Source of the DNA: CALOCN01 sp942491735
GTDB lineage: Bacteria; Eisenbacteria; RBG-16-71-46; JABDJR01
NCBI GenBank assembly: GCA_942491735.1
Contig: CALOCN010000014.1
Coordinates: forward strand, 1,798,001-1,862,000
Direction: 5' to 3'
Length of the DNA: 64,000 bases
The stretch's first letter is position 1, and each line of letters begins with the position of its first letter. Positions 50,585-60,173 of the stretch are shown piece after piece. The notes under the pieces were generated by a model. It was not told the DNA's origin and did no database searches. It was given only the letters and a program-made list of their open reading frames with translations. The position numbers and the translations under genes are program-made.

Positions 50585-53206
50585 TCAGGGTTCTCCGCCA
50601 CCGCTTCGCAGGTAGGCGGCCACCGCGGCCCCCTCGCGTTCCCGAAGCCCCACGCAGTCGTTGACCTGTTCGCTCACCTTGGCCAACTGCTTGCTGGCTG
50701 CATCCGTGGCGCGAGCCGGATCCCCGAAGAACGCCTGTGCGGTGGCGAGTCGCTCGGCCGAGCATCCCCCGGCAAAGACCGGCATGAAGGATGCGAACAT
50801 GGGGGGGACCTTCGAGAGGATCGTGTCGTAGTTCTCGGTCATCCACTCGAAGAGCCGGTCACGGCCCTCGGCGCTCGACGCCACGGCCTGTCCGATCGCG
50901 AACAGCTCCTGGGGTCGCAGCGGGCCCTCCAGCGAATAGGCCAGTGCCTGTTCCCGGATGGCCGCATCCTGGAAGGACCCCAGCGCGGCAAGGTAGCGGC
51001 GCCGATCGGTGGGTATCTCCGTCGTCTCGAACTGCTGGCGGTACGTGTTGTAGAGCGCCTCGTTTCCGTTCATGGCGGCGATGCGTAGCGCGGTGGAGAT
51101 GATGGCCGGATCCGCACCGGTCGGGTTGCGCATGTAGTTCTTGGCCAGGTTCTCCGCCATCTTCCGCACCGAGTCGTCGCGTCCATCGACCCCGAGAATC
51201 TCGATCAGCTGGGGGCGAAGCAACGAGACCGTCTCATCCTCGCCGGGACGTGCTTCCAGACCAAAACGTTCGGCGGCCGGGCCGAGGGTCCGCTGGATAT
51301 AGGCCGCGAAATCCTCCTCGAGTTCGGCCGGGACGAAGGCCATCTTCACCCCGTTCAGGGCCGAGATGACGCTGGTGATGACCAGCGGCTCCGGATCCTG
51401 GGCGAAGTTGGGGAGCACGCTCAGGTAGGTGTCACCGGTGATGAATCCTGCCTGCAGCAACGCGGAAAGGTTGCCCAGGATCTCGACCCGTTCCACCGCG
51501 GTCATCTGTTCGACCGCGCCTTCGGACAGGCTCTGCAGGGCGCCGACCGGCATCTCCCAGCGGTAGTATCCGCGTGCGCCGAGGTTGGGATACACCCAGT
51601 AGGGCTGACCGTCGAGCTTGACCGTCTTGTCCTTGCCGTCCAGGAAGACGGTCTCGGTATGGACCATGCCTTCCATGCCCACCTTGAGCCCCACCGGAAC
51701 GCTCCACTGGAGGTCCTCGGACTGGGTCTGGTAGTTGCGGAAGCGCTCCTGGGTGATCTTCAGCTTGTTCCCGTCGATTTCCACCCTGATGAGCGGGAGC
51801 CCGGGTTGTTCGATGAACGTGGAGAGCCCCTTGGAGATCTTCTTGCCCGAGGACTTGTCCAGGGCCTTCCACAGGTCCTTGGCCTCGGCGTTGCCCCAGG
51901 CGAACTCCTCGATGTACCCGCGCACCCCCTCCTGGAACGCGTTGGCGCCGGCCCAGGCCTCGAACATCGCCAGCACCGCCTTGCCCTTGTTGTAGGCGAG
52001 TCCTACCCCCTCCATGAGGTTCTCGGGGTTGTTGATGGGTCGCCGAATCGGCTCCGAAGTGGCCATGGCGTCCCCGCCCATGACCCCCAGCGCGTTCTTG
52101 ACCGTGCTGATGTCCTGGTCGAACCCCGGAAAGACCTGGTGCGCGATCTTGTCGCCCATCCAGTCGGCAAAGGACTCGTTGAGCCACAGGTCATCCCACC
52201 ACTGCATGGTGACCAGGTTCCCGAACCACATGTGCGCCAGTTCGTGGGAAATGATCCGGGCCAGGGTGCGTCGCTGGGAGAGGCTGGTCTGATCGGGATC
52301 CAGGAGCAGGATCCGGTCCGCGTAGGTGACCGCGCCGGGGTGTTCCATGGCACCGGGCCAATACTCGGGAATGGCGATGAAATCGCACTTCTCGTAGGGA
52401 TAGTCGGAGCCGAAATAGGCCTCGAGCGCCGACAGGATGGGGGGCGTCATCTCGAGCGCGGCCCCGGTCAGGTGCCGCTGCCCCTTGACCGTGTAGATCG
52501 CCGCCGGCATGTCGAGCCCGGTCATGGGGGTCGCTTCCAGGGGACCGGTGGCCAGGGCCAACAGGTAGGTGGGCATGGGCTGGGTGCGCTTGAAGACGTA
52601 GGTGGTCCATCCCGCTTCAGAGCTTTCGCTCTCCACCGGCGTGTTGGAAACGGCGAGGTGACGACGGGGGACGGAGAGGGTCAACTGGAACGGAATCTTG
52701 AACTGCGGCTCGTCCCAGCAGGGGAAGGCGCCGCGCGCGTCGTCCGCCTCGAACTGGGTGAAGGCGTATCCCTGGGACTCGTACTCCATGCGATAGAGGC
52801 TGACCGCCTGGGTGTCGAACTCGTTGGTGAACTCGATGGCGAGGTGGTACTCCCCCTTGTCGAGCTTCTCGGTCGGCGTGACGCGGACGGTGTGGGGGTC
52901 GACCTGTTCCCAGGCTGCCTCGATCGGTCCCGCTTCGCCACGGAGGCTGAACGAGGTGAGGGTCGGACCCTCGTTGTGGAAGTGGAACGTCTCGACCTTC
53001 TTGTCGACCCGGAGGGTGATGTCGACGCTCCCGCTGTAGTCGTCCTTGTCCGCATCGGCCCTGAGATTGATGCTCTGGAACGTGGGAACGATGTCCGTTC
53101 CCAGACGGATGTACGCGGATTCCTCCTGGGCAAGGGATGCTGCCGGGACCAGAAAGCCAAGGGAGAGAATCAGAAGCGACTTGATTAGGCGTGCATGGCT
53201 CGGCAT
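50585..53206 (-). CDS. Secreted M1-family aminopeptidase
   Basis: 873 residues from the ATG at 53206 (GAGGAGG 4 bases upstream; the frame extends to 53293 without a signal sequence). Signal peptide ending AASLAQ. The exopeptidase motif is GAMEHPG (GAMEN variant with His) and the zinc site is HELAHMWFGNLVTMQWWDD then LWLNESFADWMG (HExxH-x18-E). The N-terminal beta saddle (LSVPRRHLAVSNTPVE) and a C-terminal ERAP1-like helical domain (~520-873) complete the usual ERAP1/PepN architecture. It trims amino acids from peptide N-termini, here outside the cytoplasm, which suits a proteolytic lifestyle alongside the M10, M43 and M48 enzymes. Confidence 0.94.
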   Translation of the reverse strand: MPSHARLIKSLLILSLGFLVPAASLAQEESAYIRLGTDIVPTFQSINLRADADKDDYSGSVDITLRVDKKVETFHFHNEGPTLTSFSLRGEAGPIEAAWEQVDPHTVRVTPTEKLDKGEYHLAIEFTNEFDTQAVSLYRMEYESQGYAFTQFEADDARGAFPCWDEPQFKIPFQLTLSVPRRHLAVSNTPVESESSEAGWTTYVFKRTQPMPTYLLALATGPLEATPMTGLDMPAAIYTVKGQRHLTGAALEMTPPILSALEAYFGSDYPYEKCDFIAIPEYWPGAMEHPGAVTYADRILLLDPDQTSLSQRRTLARIISHELAHMWFGNLVTMQWWDDLWLNESFADWMGDKIAHQVFPGFDQDISTVKNALGVMGGDAMATSEPIRRPINNPENLMEGVGLAYNKGKAVLAMFEAWAGANAFQEGVRGYIEEFAWGNAEAKDLWKALDKSSGKKISKGLSTFIEQPGLPLIRVEIDGNKLKITQERFRNYQTQSEDLQWSVPVGLKVGMEGMVHTETVFLDGKDKTVKLDGQPYWVYPNLGARGYYRWEMPVGALQSLSEGAVEQMTAVERVEILGNLSALLQAGFITGDTYLSVLPNFAQDPEPLVITSVISALNGVKMAFVPAELEEDFAAYIQRTLGPAAERFGLEARPGEDETVSLLRPQLIEILGVDGRDDSVRKMAENLAKNYMRNPTGADPAIISTALRIAAMNGNEALYNTYRQQFETTEIPTDRRRYLAALGSFQDAAIREQALAYSLEGPLRPQELFAIGQAVASSAEGRDRLFEWMTENYDTILSKVPPMFASFMPVFAGGCSAERLATAQAFFGDPARATDAASKQLAKVSEQVNDCVGLREREGAAVAAYLRSGGGEP

Positions 53207-53461
53207 GGCGCCTCCTCTCGGCGGATGAATGTGGAGCGAGGACGCAAGGGGGTTGAGGGGAGCCAGTTTGACGGATCCCCCGCGGTGGGGCAAGGGGCGC
53301 GTGGGGGATCGATCCGGAGTCTTCCCGGGTTCCGCACCTGCTTGGCGGGCACGGGCTTATTGGCGTTGCGGGTGCGGAAGGGGGTGTCCTAGTGTGTGTG
53401 TGCGTTGCATCGAAGGTGAGCCCATCCCGTCACCCCGGAAGACACCCTGGAATCCACCGAC
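53207..53461. other. Intergenic region, no gene seen
   Basis: 255 bp between divergent aminopeptidase and kinase genes. It should hold both promoters, but no convincing -35/-10 pair was found. A short GT run (about 53393-53402) is the only visible irregularity. Confidence 0.4.
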
Positions 53462-56400
53462 ATGAACTCACCTCCCCGATCCGGTTTTGCCGGTCGATTT
53501 TCCGAGTGGGAGCCGCTGGGCCGAGGCGCCGAGGGCCAGCTCTTCCGCGTCATGGATCGGTGGACGGGCAGGGCCTGCGCGCTCAAGGTGGCATCCGACC
53601 CGACCGGCCGGGAGGCCCTGGCCCACGAGTTTGCCTTGCTCTCCACCCTGAGGCACCCCTGTCTCATTCGTTCGCTGGATCTGGTGCGGGACGGGGACAC
53701 CTGGGGTCATCTGCTCCAGTACGTTCCTGCGGTGGAGCCGGAAACCGTGTGGGATCTGGGAGGTGAAGAGGCCGTCCTGGCCGCGCTGACCCAGGCTCAC
53801 CGCGGGCTGGCCTACCTGCATCGCGCGGGGTGGGTTCACGGCGACGTGTCTCCGGGGAACATCCTGGTCTGGAAGGACGGGACCTCCTGGCGCGCCAAGG
53901 TGGCCGATCTCGGACTGACCCTTCCCCTGGACGCGGCGCGGGAGGCCGGAGTCCGGGGCACGCCGGGCACCATGGCTCCCGAGACGGCGCGCGGGGAAGG
54001 CTGCAGCCCGGCCTCGGACCTGTACGGACTGGCCGCCACCGCGATCACCTGGATCGACAAGGCGAGTCCCTGGGACGGCGTGGCGGTCGAAGAGATCCTG
54101 CGCCGAACCGCCACCGGAGAGTCCGTGCCGGCGCCCGCACGGCGGGTCGGTGACGATCTGGGGTCGAGCATCAAGGGCCTTGGAGCGAGCGAGGTGGATC
54201 GCCGGGCGTGGCGCGGCGCGTCCCTACGGGAACCGGTCGTTTCGGGGCCCCGGGTCGACGACACGACGCGTCAGGGGCTGGAGCCGGTGATCCAGGAGCA
54301 AATGGATCGCGTGCTGGGCGCCGAAGCAAGCCCCGTTTCGGGCATCGTGGTGCGGGGTCGAACGGGGGTGGGACGGCGGACCCTGGCCGTGGGCATGGTG
54401 CGGCGGCTGGTTTCCGCCGGTTGGTCCGCTTTCTGGAATCCGCCCTACGACACGGTGGCGGACTGGCTGGCCGGTTCCACCGAGGCCCCGGACCCTGTGG
54501 CCATTGTCCGCAAGCTTGGAGAGCGGTTCCGGGGCCAGGACGTGGCGGTGTACTGGCCCCACACGGTGACCGGGATCCAGGCCCGGTTGCTGCGCGCGTT
54601 CGTCTCCGAGGGGACGGGGGGCGCACGACGGCTGGTGATCAAGACCGCGCCGGTGGACTCCGATGACGATGCGCGCTGGCTGGAGGGGGTGATGCCGGTT
54701 TCCACCCTGGACTGGAGCGGGCCGCCGCCGGAGGCCATGAACCGGTTGCTGACCGAGTTGACCGCCGAGGATGGCGGCACCCATGTGGACGCGGGAAGTT
54801 TCTCTACCCCGCGCGCCCTCATGCAGTGGTGGAGCACCGGTGCCAAGGAACCGGTGGATTCCCACTCGGATGCGGATTTTGAAGCGTCATTGGCGCGGGA
54901 GGCAGGAACGGATTGGCAGCGGTGGGATGCGCTGACCCGCCGGATTCTCTTCGTGCTCGCGGTGAGCTCACACGGCCTGGGAGTGGACGAACTCACCGCG
55001 TGTGTGGACGCGCCCGAGAGCGAGGTGTCGGCCCGGTTGGCGGAGGTGGACCGATTCTACGTCGTGGTGGACCAGGGGGGTCTGTGGCCCCGCTACCGGG
55101 TTCCGGATCCGCTGGTCGCCGATGCGTTGCGGCAGGTGGCGGACGCGAGCACGCGGGCTGCGGCGGCCGGGGGGGTGGGTGCGGCGGCGCGGGAGGCCAG
55201 GGTCCCGGCCGATCTGGGCCTGTTGGATCACTTGATCGATGCAGGGGAAGTGGACCGGGACTACGTCGTGCGCACGTTGACCGCGGGGATTCATCAGGGC
55301 CAGCCGGAAGCGGTGATCGCGTTGGTGCGGTCGCTGGTGGCGTTGGAGACGCCGGTAGGAAACCGGTTGGAACTCCTGGGTCTTGGGCTGGAAGCGGCCG
55401 AGGCCCTGCGGGAGTTTTCCGTGCAGCTCGAGTTTCTTCGCGCCATGCTGGGATCGGATGGGATCGAGGCGGAGACGGCGGGGGCGCTTCGTCGCAAGCT
55501 GATCAAGGTGTTGGAGGCGGTGGGGCGCTGGGAGGATGCGGTGAGGGAAGCGAACGAGTTGGGGGAGACGGCGGAAGGGGAGACGCGGGTGTGGGCAAAG
55601 CTGGAGGCGGCCGAGGCCTTGTGGCAGTCGGGGGAGTTCGACAAGGCGGATGCGGCGTATGGGGAAGTGGAGGGGGAGGCGATCCGGGCTGACTCTTCAT
55701 TGACGTTGAAGTACTACGTAGGGCGATCAAGGGAGTCCGGGCAACGGGGACACTTTGAATCGATGGGGGCTATTCTTGAAGAGGCAAGGGAGAAGCTTGG
55801 AGTCTCCGTGTGCGAATCCGATCCGCTCTACCTCCATGGAACTGCCGGATACATGCTGGAAACTGGCCGCAACGCAGATGCCTATCGCGCCTCTTCTCGA
55901 GCAAGGCACTTGGCCGAGCAGAGGGCCGCGTGGACAGATTACGCAATGATCTCCACCCGATCTGCCGCCGCCATCAACAACCTAGGCAATTTCAGGGAGT
56001 CCGTAGACGTGGCGTCCGAGGCGCTGCGCATTGCCGTGGCTAACAAGAGCGATCGGCATGTACACATGGTCTCGCTGTTTCTTGCGTCATTTGAGATTGG
56101 ATTGGGTCTATTTGGCAATGCGAGGAGGCGGCTCGAGTACGTGCTGAGTCAGGCAGGTACCGACAAGGTTCTTTCCTATGAGGCCGTTAGGCTTCGAGCG
56201 TACTTGGCTGCACTTTCGTCGATGGGGGATCGCGTTGAAGACGACTGCGCTTACATCGAGAGGCACGGCGGTGACAGCGGCCGGGCGTTTGCGTCTCAAT
56301 ACAAGGCTTGGCTTTCATTGGAAAGCAGTGACTCGCCCACAATTCGTGAGTGCTTTGCGAAGGCCGTTGATCACCTGGAGAGAGTCGGGCGAAAGGACAA

Positions 56401-56794
56401 TGCCGCGGTAATGAAAGCAACGGTCGCACTCGTGAAGGCGGGCGACGGAGATGTTGACGAGGCGCGGCTAGACTTCGAGTCTGTAAGCGAATTCCTGGAA
56501 TCGGATCAGTACATCAAGTTCCGGCCGATTGGCAGAATCATTGGAACGGAGTTGGGCTATTACGATGAGTGCTGGGAATCATTTCAGGAGCTTACGGATC
56601 AGGGGCGAAGTCTCGATCTAGTGCACTGGGGCGCAGAGATTCTGAGAAACGTGGCCCCAGAGAATTCTTTGCCGGTCAAACGCCAACTAGTTGCGGCCCT
56701 CAAGAGCATCACAAACTCAATTGACGACCTCGACTGGAGGCGCGAGTACCTCCAGTCGAGGGCCGTTAAGAAGCTTCTGACCTGCGTCAGATAA
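53462..56794 (+). CDS. Large Ser/Thr protein kinase with degenerate NTPase-like and TPR regions
   Basis: 1110 residues. Kinase domain (~14-270): Gly-loop LGRGAEGQLFRV, Lys42 in CALKVA, catalytic loop VHGDVSPGNIL (His126, Asp128, Asn133; HGD rather than HRD), DLGL in place of DFG, and GTPGTMAPE. A STAND-like region follows (~290-560) whose P-loop GRTGVGRRT (299-307) has Arg where Lys is required, so ATP binding there is doubtful. From ~570 to the end are alpha-helical TPR-like repeats (LGLGLEAAEALREFSVQLEF, AMLGSDGIEAETAGALRRKL, EALWQSGEFDKADAAYGEVE). No membrane segment. Codon use changes inside the gene: extremely G-rich at ~55120-55680, then clearly more AT-rich from ~55690 to the stop. This suggests a recombined or recently acquired 3' part. 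Confidence 0.85.
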   Translation: MNSPPRSGFAGRFSEWEPLGRGAEGQLFRVMDRWTGRACALKVASDPTGREALAHEFALLSTLRHPCLIRSLDLVRDGDTWGHLLQYVPAVEPETVWDLGGEEAVLAALTQAHRGLAYLHRAGWVHGDVSPGNILVWKDGTSWRAKVADLGLTLPLDAAREAGVRGTPGTMAPETARGEGCSPASDLYGLAATAITWIDKASPWDGVAVEEILRRTATGESVPAPARRVGDDLGSSIKGLGASEVDRRAWRGASLREPVVSGPRVDDTTRQGLEPVIQEQMDRVLGAEASPVSGIVVRGRTGVGRRTLAVGMVRRLVSAGWSAFWNPPYDTVADWLAGSTEAPDPVAIVRKLGERFRGQDVAVYWPHTVTGIQARLLRAFVSEGTGGARRLVIKTAPVDSDDDARWLEGVMPVSTLDWSGPPPEAMNRLLTELTAEDGGTHVDAGSFSTPRALMQWWSTGAKEPVDSHSDADFEASLAREAGTDWQRWDALTRRILFVLAVSSHGLGVDELTACVDAPESEVSARLAEVDRFYVVVDQGGLWPRYRVPDPLVADALRQVADASTRAAAAGGVGAAAREARVPADLGLLDHLIDAGEVDRDYVVRTLTAGIHQGQPEAVIALVRSLVALETPVGNRLELLGLGLEAAEALREFSVQLEFLRAMLGSDGIEAETAGALRRKLIKVLEAVGRWEDAVREANELGETAEGETRVWAKLEAAEALWQSGEFDKADAAYGEVEGEAIRADSSLTLKYYVGRSRESGQRGHFESMGAILEEAREKLGVSVCESDPLYLHGTAGYMLETGRNADAYRASSRARHLAEQRAAWTDYAMISTRSAAAINNLGNFRESVDVASEALRIAVANKSDRHVHMVSLFLASFEIGLGLFGNARRRLEYVLSQAGTDKVLSYEAVRLRAYLAALSSMGDRVEDDCAYIERHGGDSGRAFASQYKAWLSLESSDSPTIRECFAKAVDHLERVGRKDNAAVMKATVALVKAGDGDVDEARLDFESVSEFLESDQYIKFRPIGRIIGTELGYYDECWESFQELTDQGRSLDLVHWGAEILRNVAPENSLPVKRQLVAALKSITNSIDDLDWRREYLQSRAVKKLLTCVR

Positions 56795-56799
56795 TGCGC

Positions 56800-56973
56800 C
56801 TAATGCCACCCGGGCTGCTGATCGTCAACGGGCGGCTGCGGCGGAGCCTGGGTCTCCAGTGATCTGGCATCCAGGCCGGTCACCGTGCTCTGTCCACAAC
56901 CAACCATGACGGTGGTGAGGAGAGCGATCATCCCGATCGCGATCATCTTCTTGGCGTACGTGTAGGTCTTCAT
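56800..56973 (-). CDS. 57-residue lipoprotein
   Basis: A short gene below usual length cut-offs. ATG at 56973 with AGGGAG about 11 bases upstream, TAG at 56800-56802. The protein starts MKTYTYAKKMIAIGMIALLT, a basic then hydrophobic signal, with lipobox MVGC. The mature part is only ~32 residues, hydrophilic and Pro/Gln-rich (QAPPQPPVDDQQPGWH). It ends 5 bases from the convergent kinase stop. Function unknown. Confidence 0.65.
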   Translation of the reverse strand: MKTYTYAKKMIAIGMIALLTTVMVGCGQSTVTGLDARSLETQAPPQPPVDDQQPGWH

Positions 56974-57462
56974 GTTGGTCTGTTCTCCCTCGTCCCCGTA
57001 TCGGGATCGACTTCGTGTTCGCGTCTGCGCTGTTCACTAGGGCAAGAGCGGTGCCAACCCGACCAACTCCGGGGATTGCGCCGTTAACTTGTTATCGGGC
57101 GAGGGATAAGAAATGTTTGCCTAAACCGTGTTCCCCGAAACCGCGTGCAAACCGGTGGGTCAGACCCCGCGACGGGGTTCACGCGCCAATGGGGTTTTCG
57201 GCGCACCACTCTCGGCGCGCATCTCTAGGCCATTCCAAAACATTGGGTTAGGGGTCGCGGCTGATCTCGGCCAGGCTTGGGGAAGACCACCCAGGGCGCG
57301 ATCTGTTGACAGGGCTCGGGCATCCGATGTTTAGTTGTCGGCCGACCCCGGGGCTGGAGTTGTAAGACACCATGTCGTACACATCCCGGAAGACTTCGGT
57401 CTCGGGGTCACTAATTCCCTTCCTGCGCTTCATCACCCCCGCCGCGTATACTTCCCCGCCTT
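56974..57462. other. 489-bp intergenic region without recognised gene
   Basis: No reading frame here has a plausible start, ribosome site or protein-like composition. Small hairpins occur, e.g. ACCCCG (57164-57169) with CGGGGT (57173-57178). TATACT at 57447-57452 could be a -10 for the ABC-F gene at 57463, giving a very short leader, but no -35 fits well. GC content is lower than in surrounding genes. An RNA or decayed gene cannot be excluded. Confidence 0.4.
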
Positions 57463-59418
57463 ATGCACCTGGTTCAGATCACCGATGTCAGCAAGGGATT
57501 CGGCTCCCAGGACGTTCTGGACGGCGTCCATTGGAGGGTCAAGGACGGAGCCAAGATCGCCCTGGTGGGGCGAAACGGCGCCGGCAAGACCACCCTGTTC
57601 CGGCTCCTCACCGGCGAGATGGAGTCCGAGCGCGGCACGGTCTGGCTCCGCCCGGGGGCCGTGGTTGCGATCATGGAGCAGGAAACCGTCATCACGGACG
57701 ATCGCACCCTCCGTGATGAGGCGGCCCGTGGCCTCCAGCACATCCAGGAGCTCCAGGACGAGTTCGACGAGGTTACCCGCGGATTGAGCCGGATCCAGGA
57801 GGACTCCCCGGACGGCGCGGAACTCCTGGAGCGCTACTCCGCCCTGCAGGATCGTTTGGAGGCCGAAGGCGCGTACACCTTCGAGTCCCGCATCCAATCC
57901 GTCCTGGAGGGACTCCATTTCACCGAGCGGGACCTCGATCGCCCCCTGCGCGAATTCAGCGGCGGCCAGAAGAACCGCGCCATTCTGGCCAGGGTGCTGC
58001 TGCGAGACCCCGACCTTCTCCTCCTCGACGAACCGACCAACCACTTGGACCTGGACGCGATCGAGTGGCTCGAGGGGTTTCTCGGCAGCTACCAGGGCTC
58101 GTTCGTCGTGATCAGCCACGACCGGATGTTCATGAACCGCCTTGCCAAGGAGGTAGTGGAGATCCGTGGGGGCCGGTTGCACAGCTTCCAGGGCAACTAC
58201 GAGGACTTCCTCGTCGAGCGGGAGCAGCGCCTGGAGGATCAGCTCAGGAAGTACGAGATGCAGCAGGAGGAGATCCGCCGCCAGGAGGATTTCATCCGCA
58301 AGAACATCGTGGGACAGAAGACCAAGCAGGCCCAGTCACGGCGCAATCGGCTGGAACGCATGGAACGGATGGAAGCGCCCGAGTGGCCCGCCTCCAGCAT
58401 TCGCATGAAGCTGCCGCCGGCCGAGCGCACGGCGCGGATCGTCGTCGAGGCCAAGCGGCTGGCCAAGAGCTACGGCGAGATCGACGTGTTCTCGGACGTC
58501 ACCTTCACCATTCAACGGGGACAGAAGGTGGGGCTCATAGGCCCCAACGGAGTGGGGAAGAGCACGCTCATTCGTCAGCTGATCGGGCAGGAGAGTCCCG
58601 ATCGGGGCACGCTCAGGATCGGGCCAGGAGTGCAAATCGGCTACTACGAACAGGAACAGACCGAGCTGCGCGGTCCCCAGAGTGCGTTGGAGGAGGTGTG
58701 GAAGGTCACTCCCCAGGCTTCCGAGGAGGAGATCCGGACGTTCCTGGGAGCGTTTCTCTTTCGCGGTGACGCCCCGTTCAAGGCATTGAATCATCTGTCG
58801 GGCGGGGAGAAGAGCCGCGTTGCCCTGGCCAAGCTCGTGCGCGAGGGGGCGAATTTTCTCATTCTCGATGAGCCCACCAACCATCTCGACATCGAGTCGC
58901 GCGAGGTGTTCGAAGCCGCGTTGCAGTCGTTCGAAGGAACGGTGTTGCTGGTCAGTCACGATCGCTACTTCCTGGATCAGGTGGTGGACCATGTCATCGA
59001 GATGACCGCGACCGGGGCCCGGGTGTGGGAAGGCGGCTACAGCCACTACGTCCGCAAGAAGCAGGCGGCGGCGGCGCCGGTTGTCGCGCCCAAGCCGGAG
59101 GAAAAGAAAGCGGTCCAGGCGGCCGAGGCCTCGAAGGAAGTCCGCAAGCAGCAGTACGAGGAATCCAAGCGGCGCCAACGGGACGAGGCCAAACTTCGCA
59201 GGCGGGTGGACGAGGCGGAGGGGTTGATTGGAGCGCTGGAGGAGCGGAAGGAAGGCATCCTGTTCGAGATGGCCGATCCCGCTGTAGCGACTGAACCGGC
59301 CCATTTGCAAGAACTTACAGCGAAGCTCAAGGAGCTGGAAGCGGAGCTCGAAGCCGCCATTGGAGAGTGGGAACGCCTGGAGACCCGCCTCGCCGCCTAC
59401 CTCGACAAATCTAACTAG
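57463..59418 (+). CDS. ABC-F family ATPase, Uup/YheS-like with C-terminal coiled coil
   Basis: 651 residues, two ABC domains: VGRNGAGKTT, FSGGQKNRAILARVLLRD, LLLLDEPTNHLDLDA; then IGPNGVGKST, LSGGEKSRVALAKLV, FLILDEPTNHLDIES. The interdomain linker (~240-310) is long and charged (QLRKYEMQQEEIRRQEDFIR). The C-terminal ~110 residues are a Lys/Glu-rich coiled coil (EEKKAVQAAEASKEVRKQQY, AKLKELEAELEAAIGEWERL), the tail typical of Uup-type members, which binds DNA or ribosomes. It is distinct from the ABC-F at 27 kb, which lacks this tail. Confidence 0.93.
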   Translation: MHLVQITDVSKGFGSQDVLDGVHWRVKDGAKIALVGRNGAGKTTLFRLLTGEMESERGTVWLRPGAVVAIMEQETVITDDRTLRDEAARGLQHIQELQDEFDEVTRGLSRIQEDSPDGAELLERYSALQDRLEAEGAYTFESRIQSVLEGLHFTERDLDRPLREFSGGQKNRAILARVLLRDPDLLLLDEPTNHLDLDAIEWLEGFLGSYQGSFVVISHDRMFMNRLAKEVVEIRGGRLHSFQGNYEDFLVEREQRLEDQLRKYEMQQEEIRRQEDFIRKNIVGQKTKQAQSRRNRLERMERMEAPEWPASSIRMKLPPAERTARIVVEAKRLAKSYGEIDVFSDVTFTIQRGQKVGLIGPNGVGKSTLIRQLIGQESPDRGTLRIGPGVQIGYYEQEQTELRGPQSALEEVWKVTPQASEEEIRTFLGAFLFRGDAPFKALNHLSGGEKSRVALAKLVREGANFLILDEPTNHLDIESREVFEAALQSFEGTVLLVSHDRYFLDQVVDHVIEMTATGARVWEGGYSHYVRKKQAAAAPVVAPKPEEKKAVQAAEASKEVRKQQYEESKRRQRDEAKLRRRVDEAEGLIGALEERKEGILFEMADPAVATEPAHLQELTAKLKELEAELEAAIGEWERLETRLAAYLDKSN

Positions 59419-59468
59419 CAGCCCCCCAGTCAGTTGCCGGAATACTAAACAAAGGTGGAGTTTTCTGC

Positions 59469-59497
59469 TTGCGGCGGCTTCATCTGAGTAGTATACA
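59469..59497 (+). promoter_or_regulatory. Putative promoter of the hypothetical-lexA transcript
   Basis: TTGCGG (59469-59474) and TATACA (59492-59497) with a 17-base spacer. An ACATATGT palindrome overlaps the -10 element (59495-59502) and could be an operator; it does not match the E. coli or Bacillus LexA boxes. The region 59419-59732 otherwise holds no gene. Confidence 0.5.
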
Positions 59498-59681
59498 TAT
59501 GTGCAGCAGACAAACGTAGCCCGGTTGGGGAGTCGTTCGACTCTACACAGACGGGGGAAGTCGGGTGAGGCGGACGAAAGCCGGCCCCGACCGGGCGACA
59601 TCTTCATCAGCCCTGGCTTTCAGGCCTACCGCTCTTGGATCTTCTCGGGCGAGACGGATCCAACAGCGGTTGCGGGCTGGA

Positions 59682-59715
59682 GGGCCGAGTCACCGCCGCT
59701 CTGGTGACTCGGTCC
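59682..59715 (+). promoter_or_regulatory. Leader hairpin before the ribosome site
   Basis: A 13-bp stem (59682-59694 with 59703-59715, one G-U pair, loop GCCGCTCT) ends 8 bases before the GGAGG of the gene at 59733. There is no T-tract, so it is not an obvious terminator; its place suits control of translation or mRNA stability. Confidence 0.5.
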
Positions 59716-59732
59716 AATTCTACGGAGGTCTC

Positions 59733-60158
59733 GTGATCGCAACACGCCGAATCGACTCAGCAACTGATTGTAAGGAAGATCTTTACACGATTCGCCGCAT
59801 CCTGGTCCGTCGCCTCCAGAGCACCTCCAAGGGGGTGTCCCGCAAGGCCCGTGTCGAGCGGCACCGGGCTTTCGCAAGGGAGTGGGAGTCCTATCGGCGC
59901 AATGGCGCCTTTGACCTCCTTCGCCGCGCCGTCTCCATCGGGCCCGCGGTTGCGGCGGAAGCAGGGGAGGGCTGGCGCAACAGCTTCCTCCTGGAACTGG
60001 CCGCCTCGGCGCGCCCGCTACGCCTCCAGCGGTCCATTGAGCCAGAAACCCATGGAGATCTCGGCGTATGTGCAGTAGATTTCCAGGCGAGGGCAGTTTC
60101 AGCAGATCCACAATCCAATCTGTTTAATCAGCAGTATCCCCTGGACCAGGCGGTTTAG
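59733..60158 (+). CDS. Hypothetical protein upstream of lexA
   Basis: 141 residues from GTG at 59733 (GGAGG 4 bases upstream). The N-terminal half is strongly basic and helical (YTIRRILVRRLQSTSKGVSR, KARVERHRAFAREWESYRRN); the C-terminal half is plain (LFNQQYPLDQAV at the end). No family recognised. It ends 15 bases before the lexA start, so it is probably on the same transcript and may share SOS control. Confidence 0.5.
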   Translation: MIATRRIDSATDCKEDLYTIRRILVRRLQSTSKGVSRKARVERHRAFAREWESYRRNGAFDLLRRAVSIGPAVAAEAGEGWRNSFLLELAASARPLRLQRSIEPETHGDLGVCAVDFQARAVSADPQSNLFNQQYPLDQAV

Positions 60159-60173
60159 GGGATGGGGGACCTA

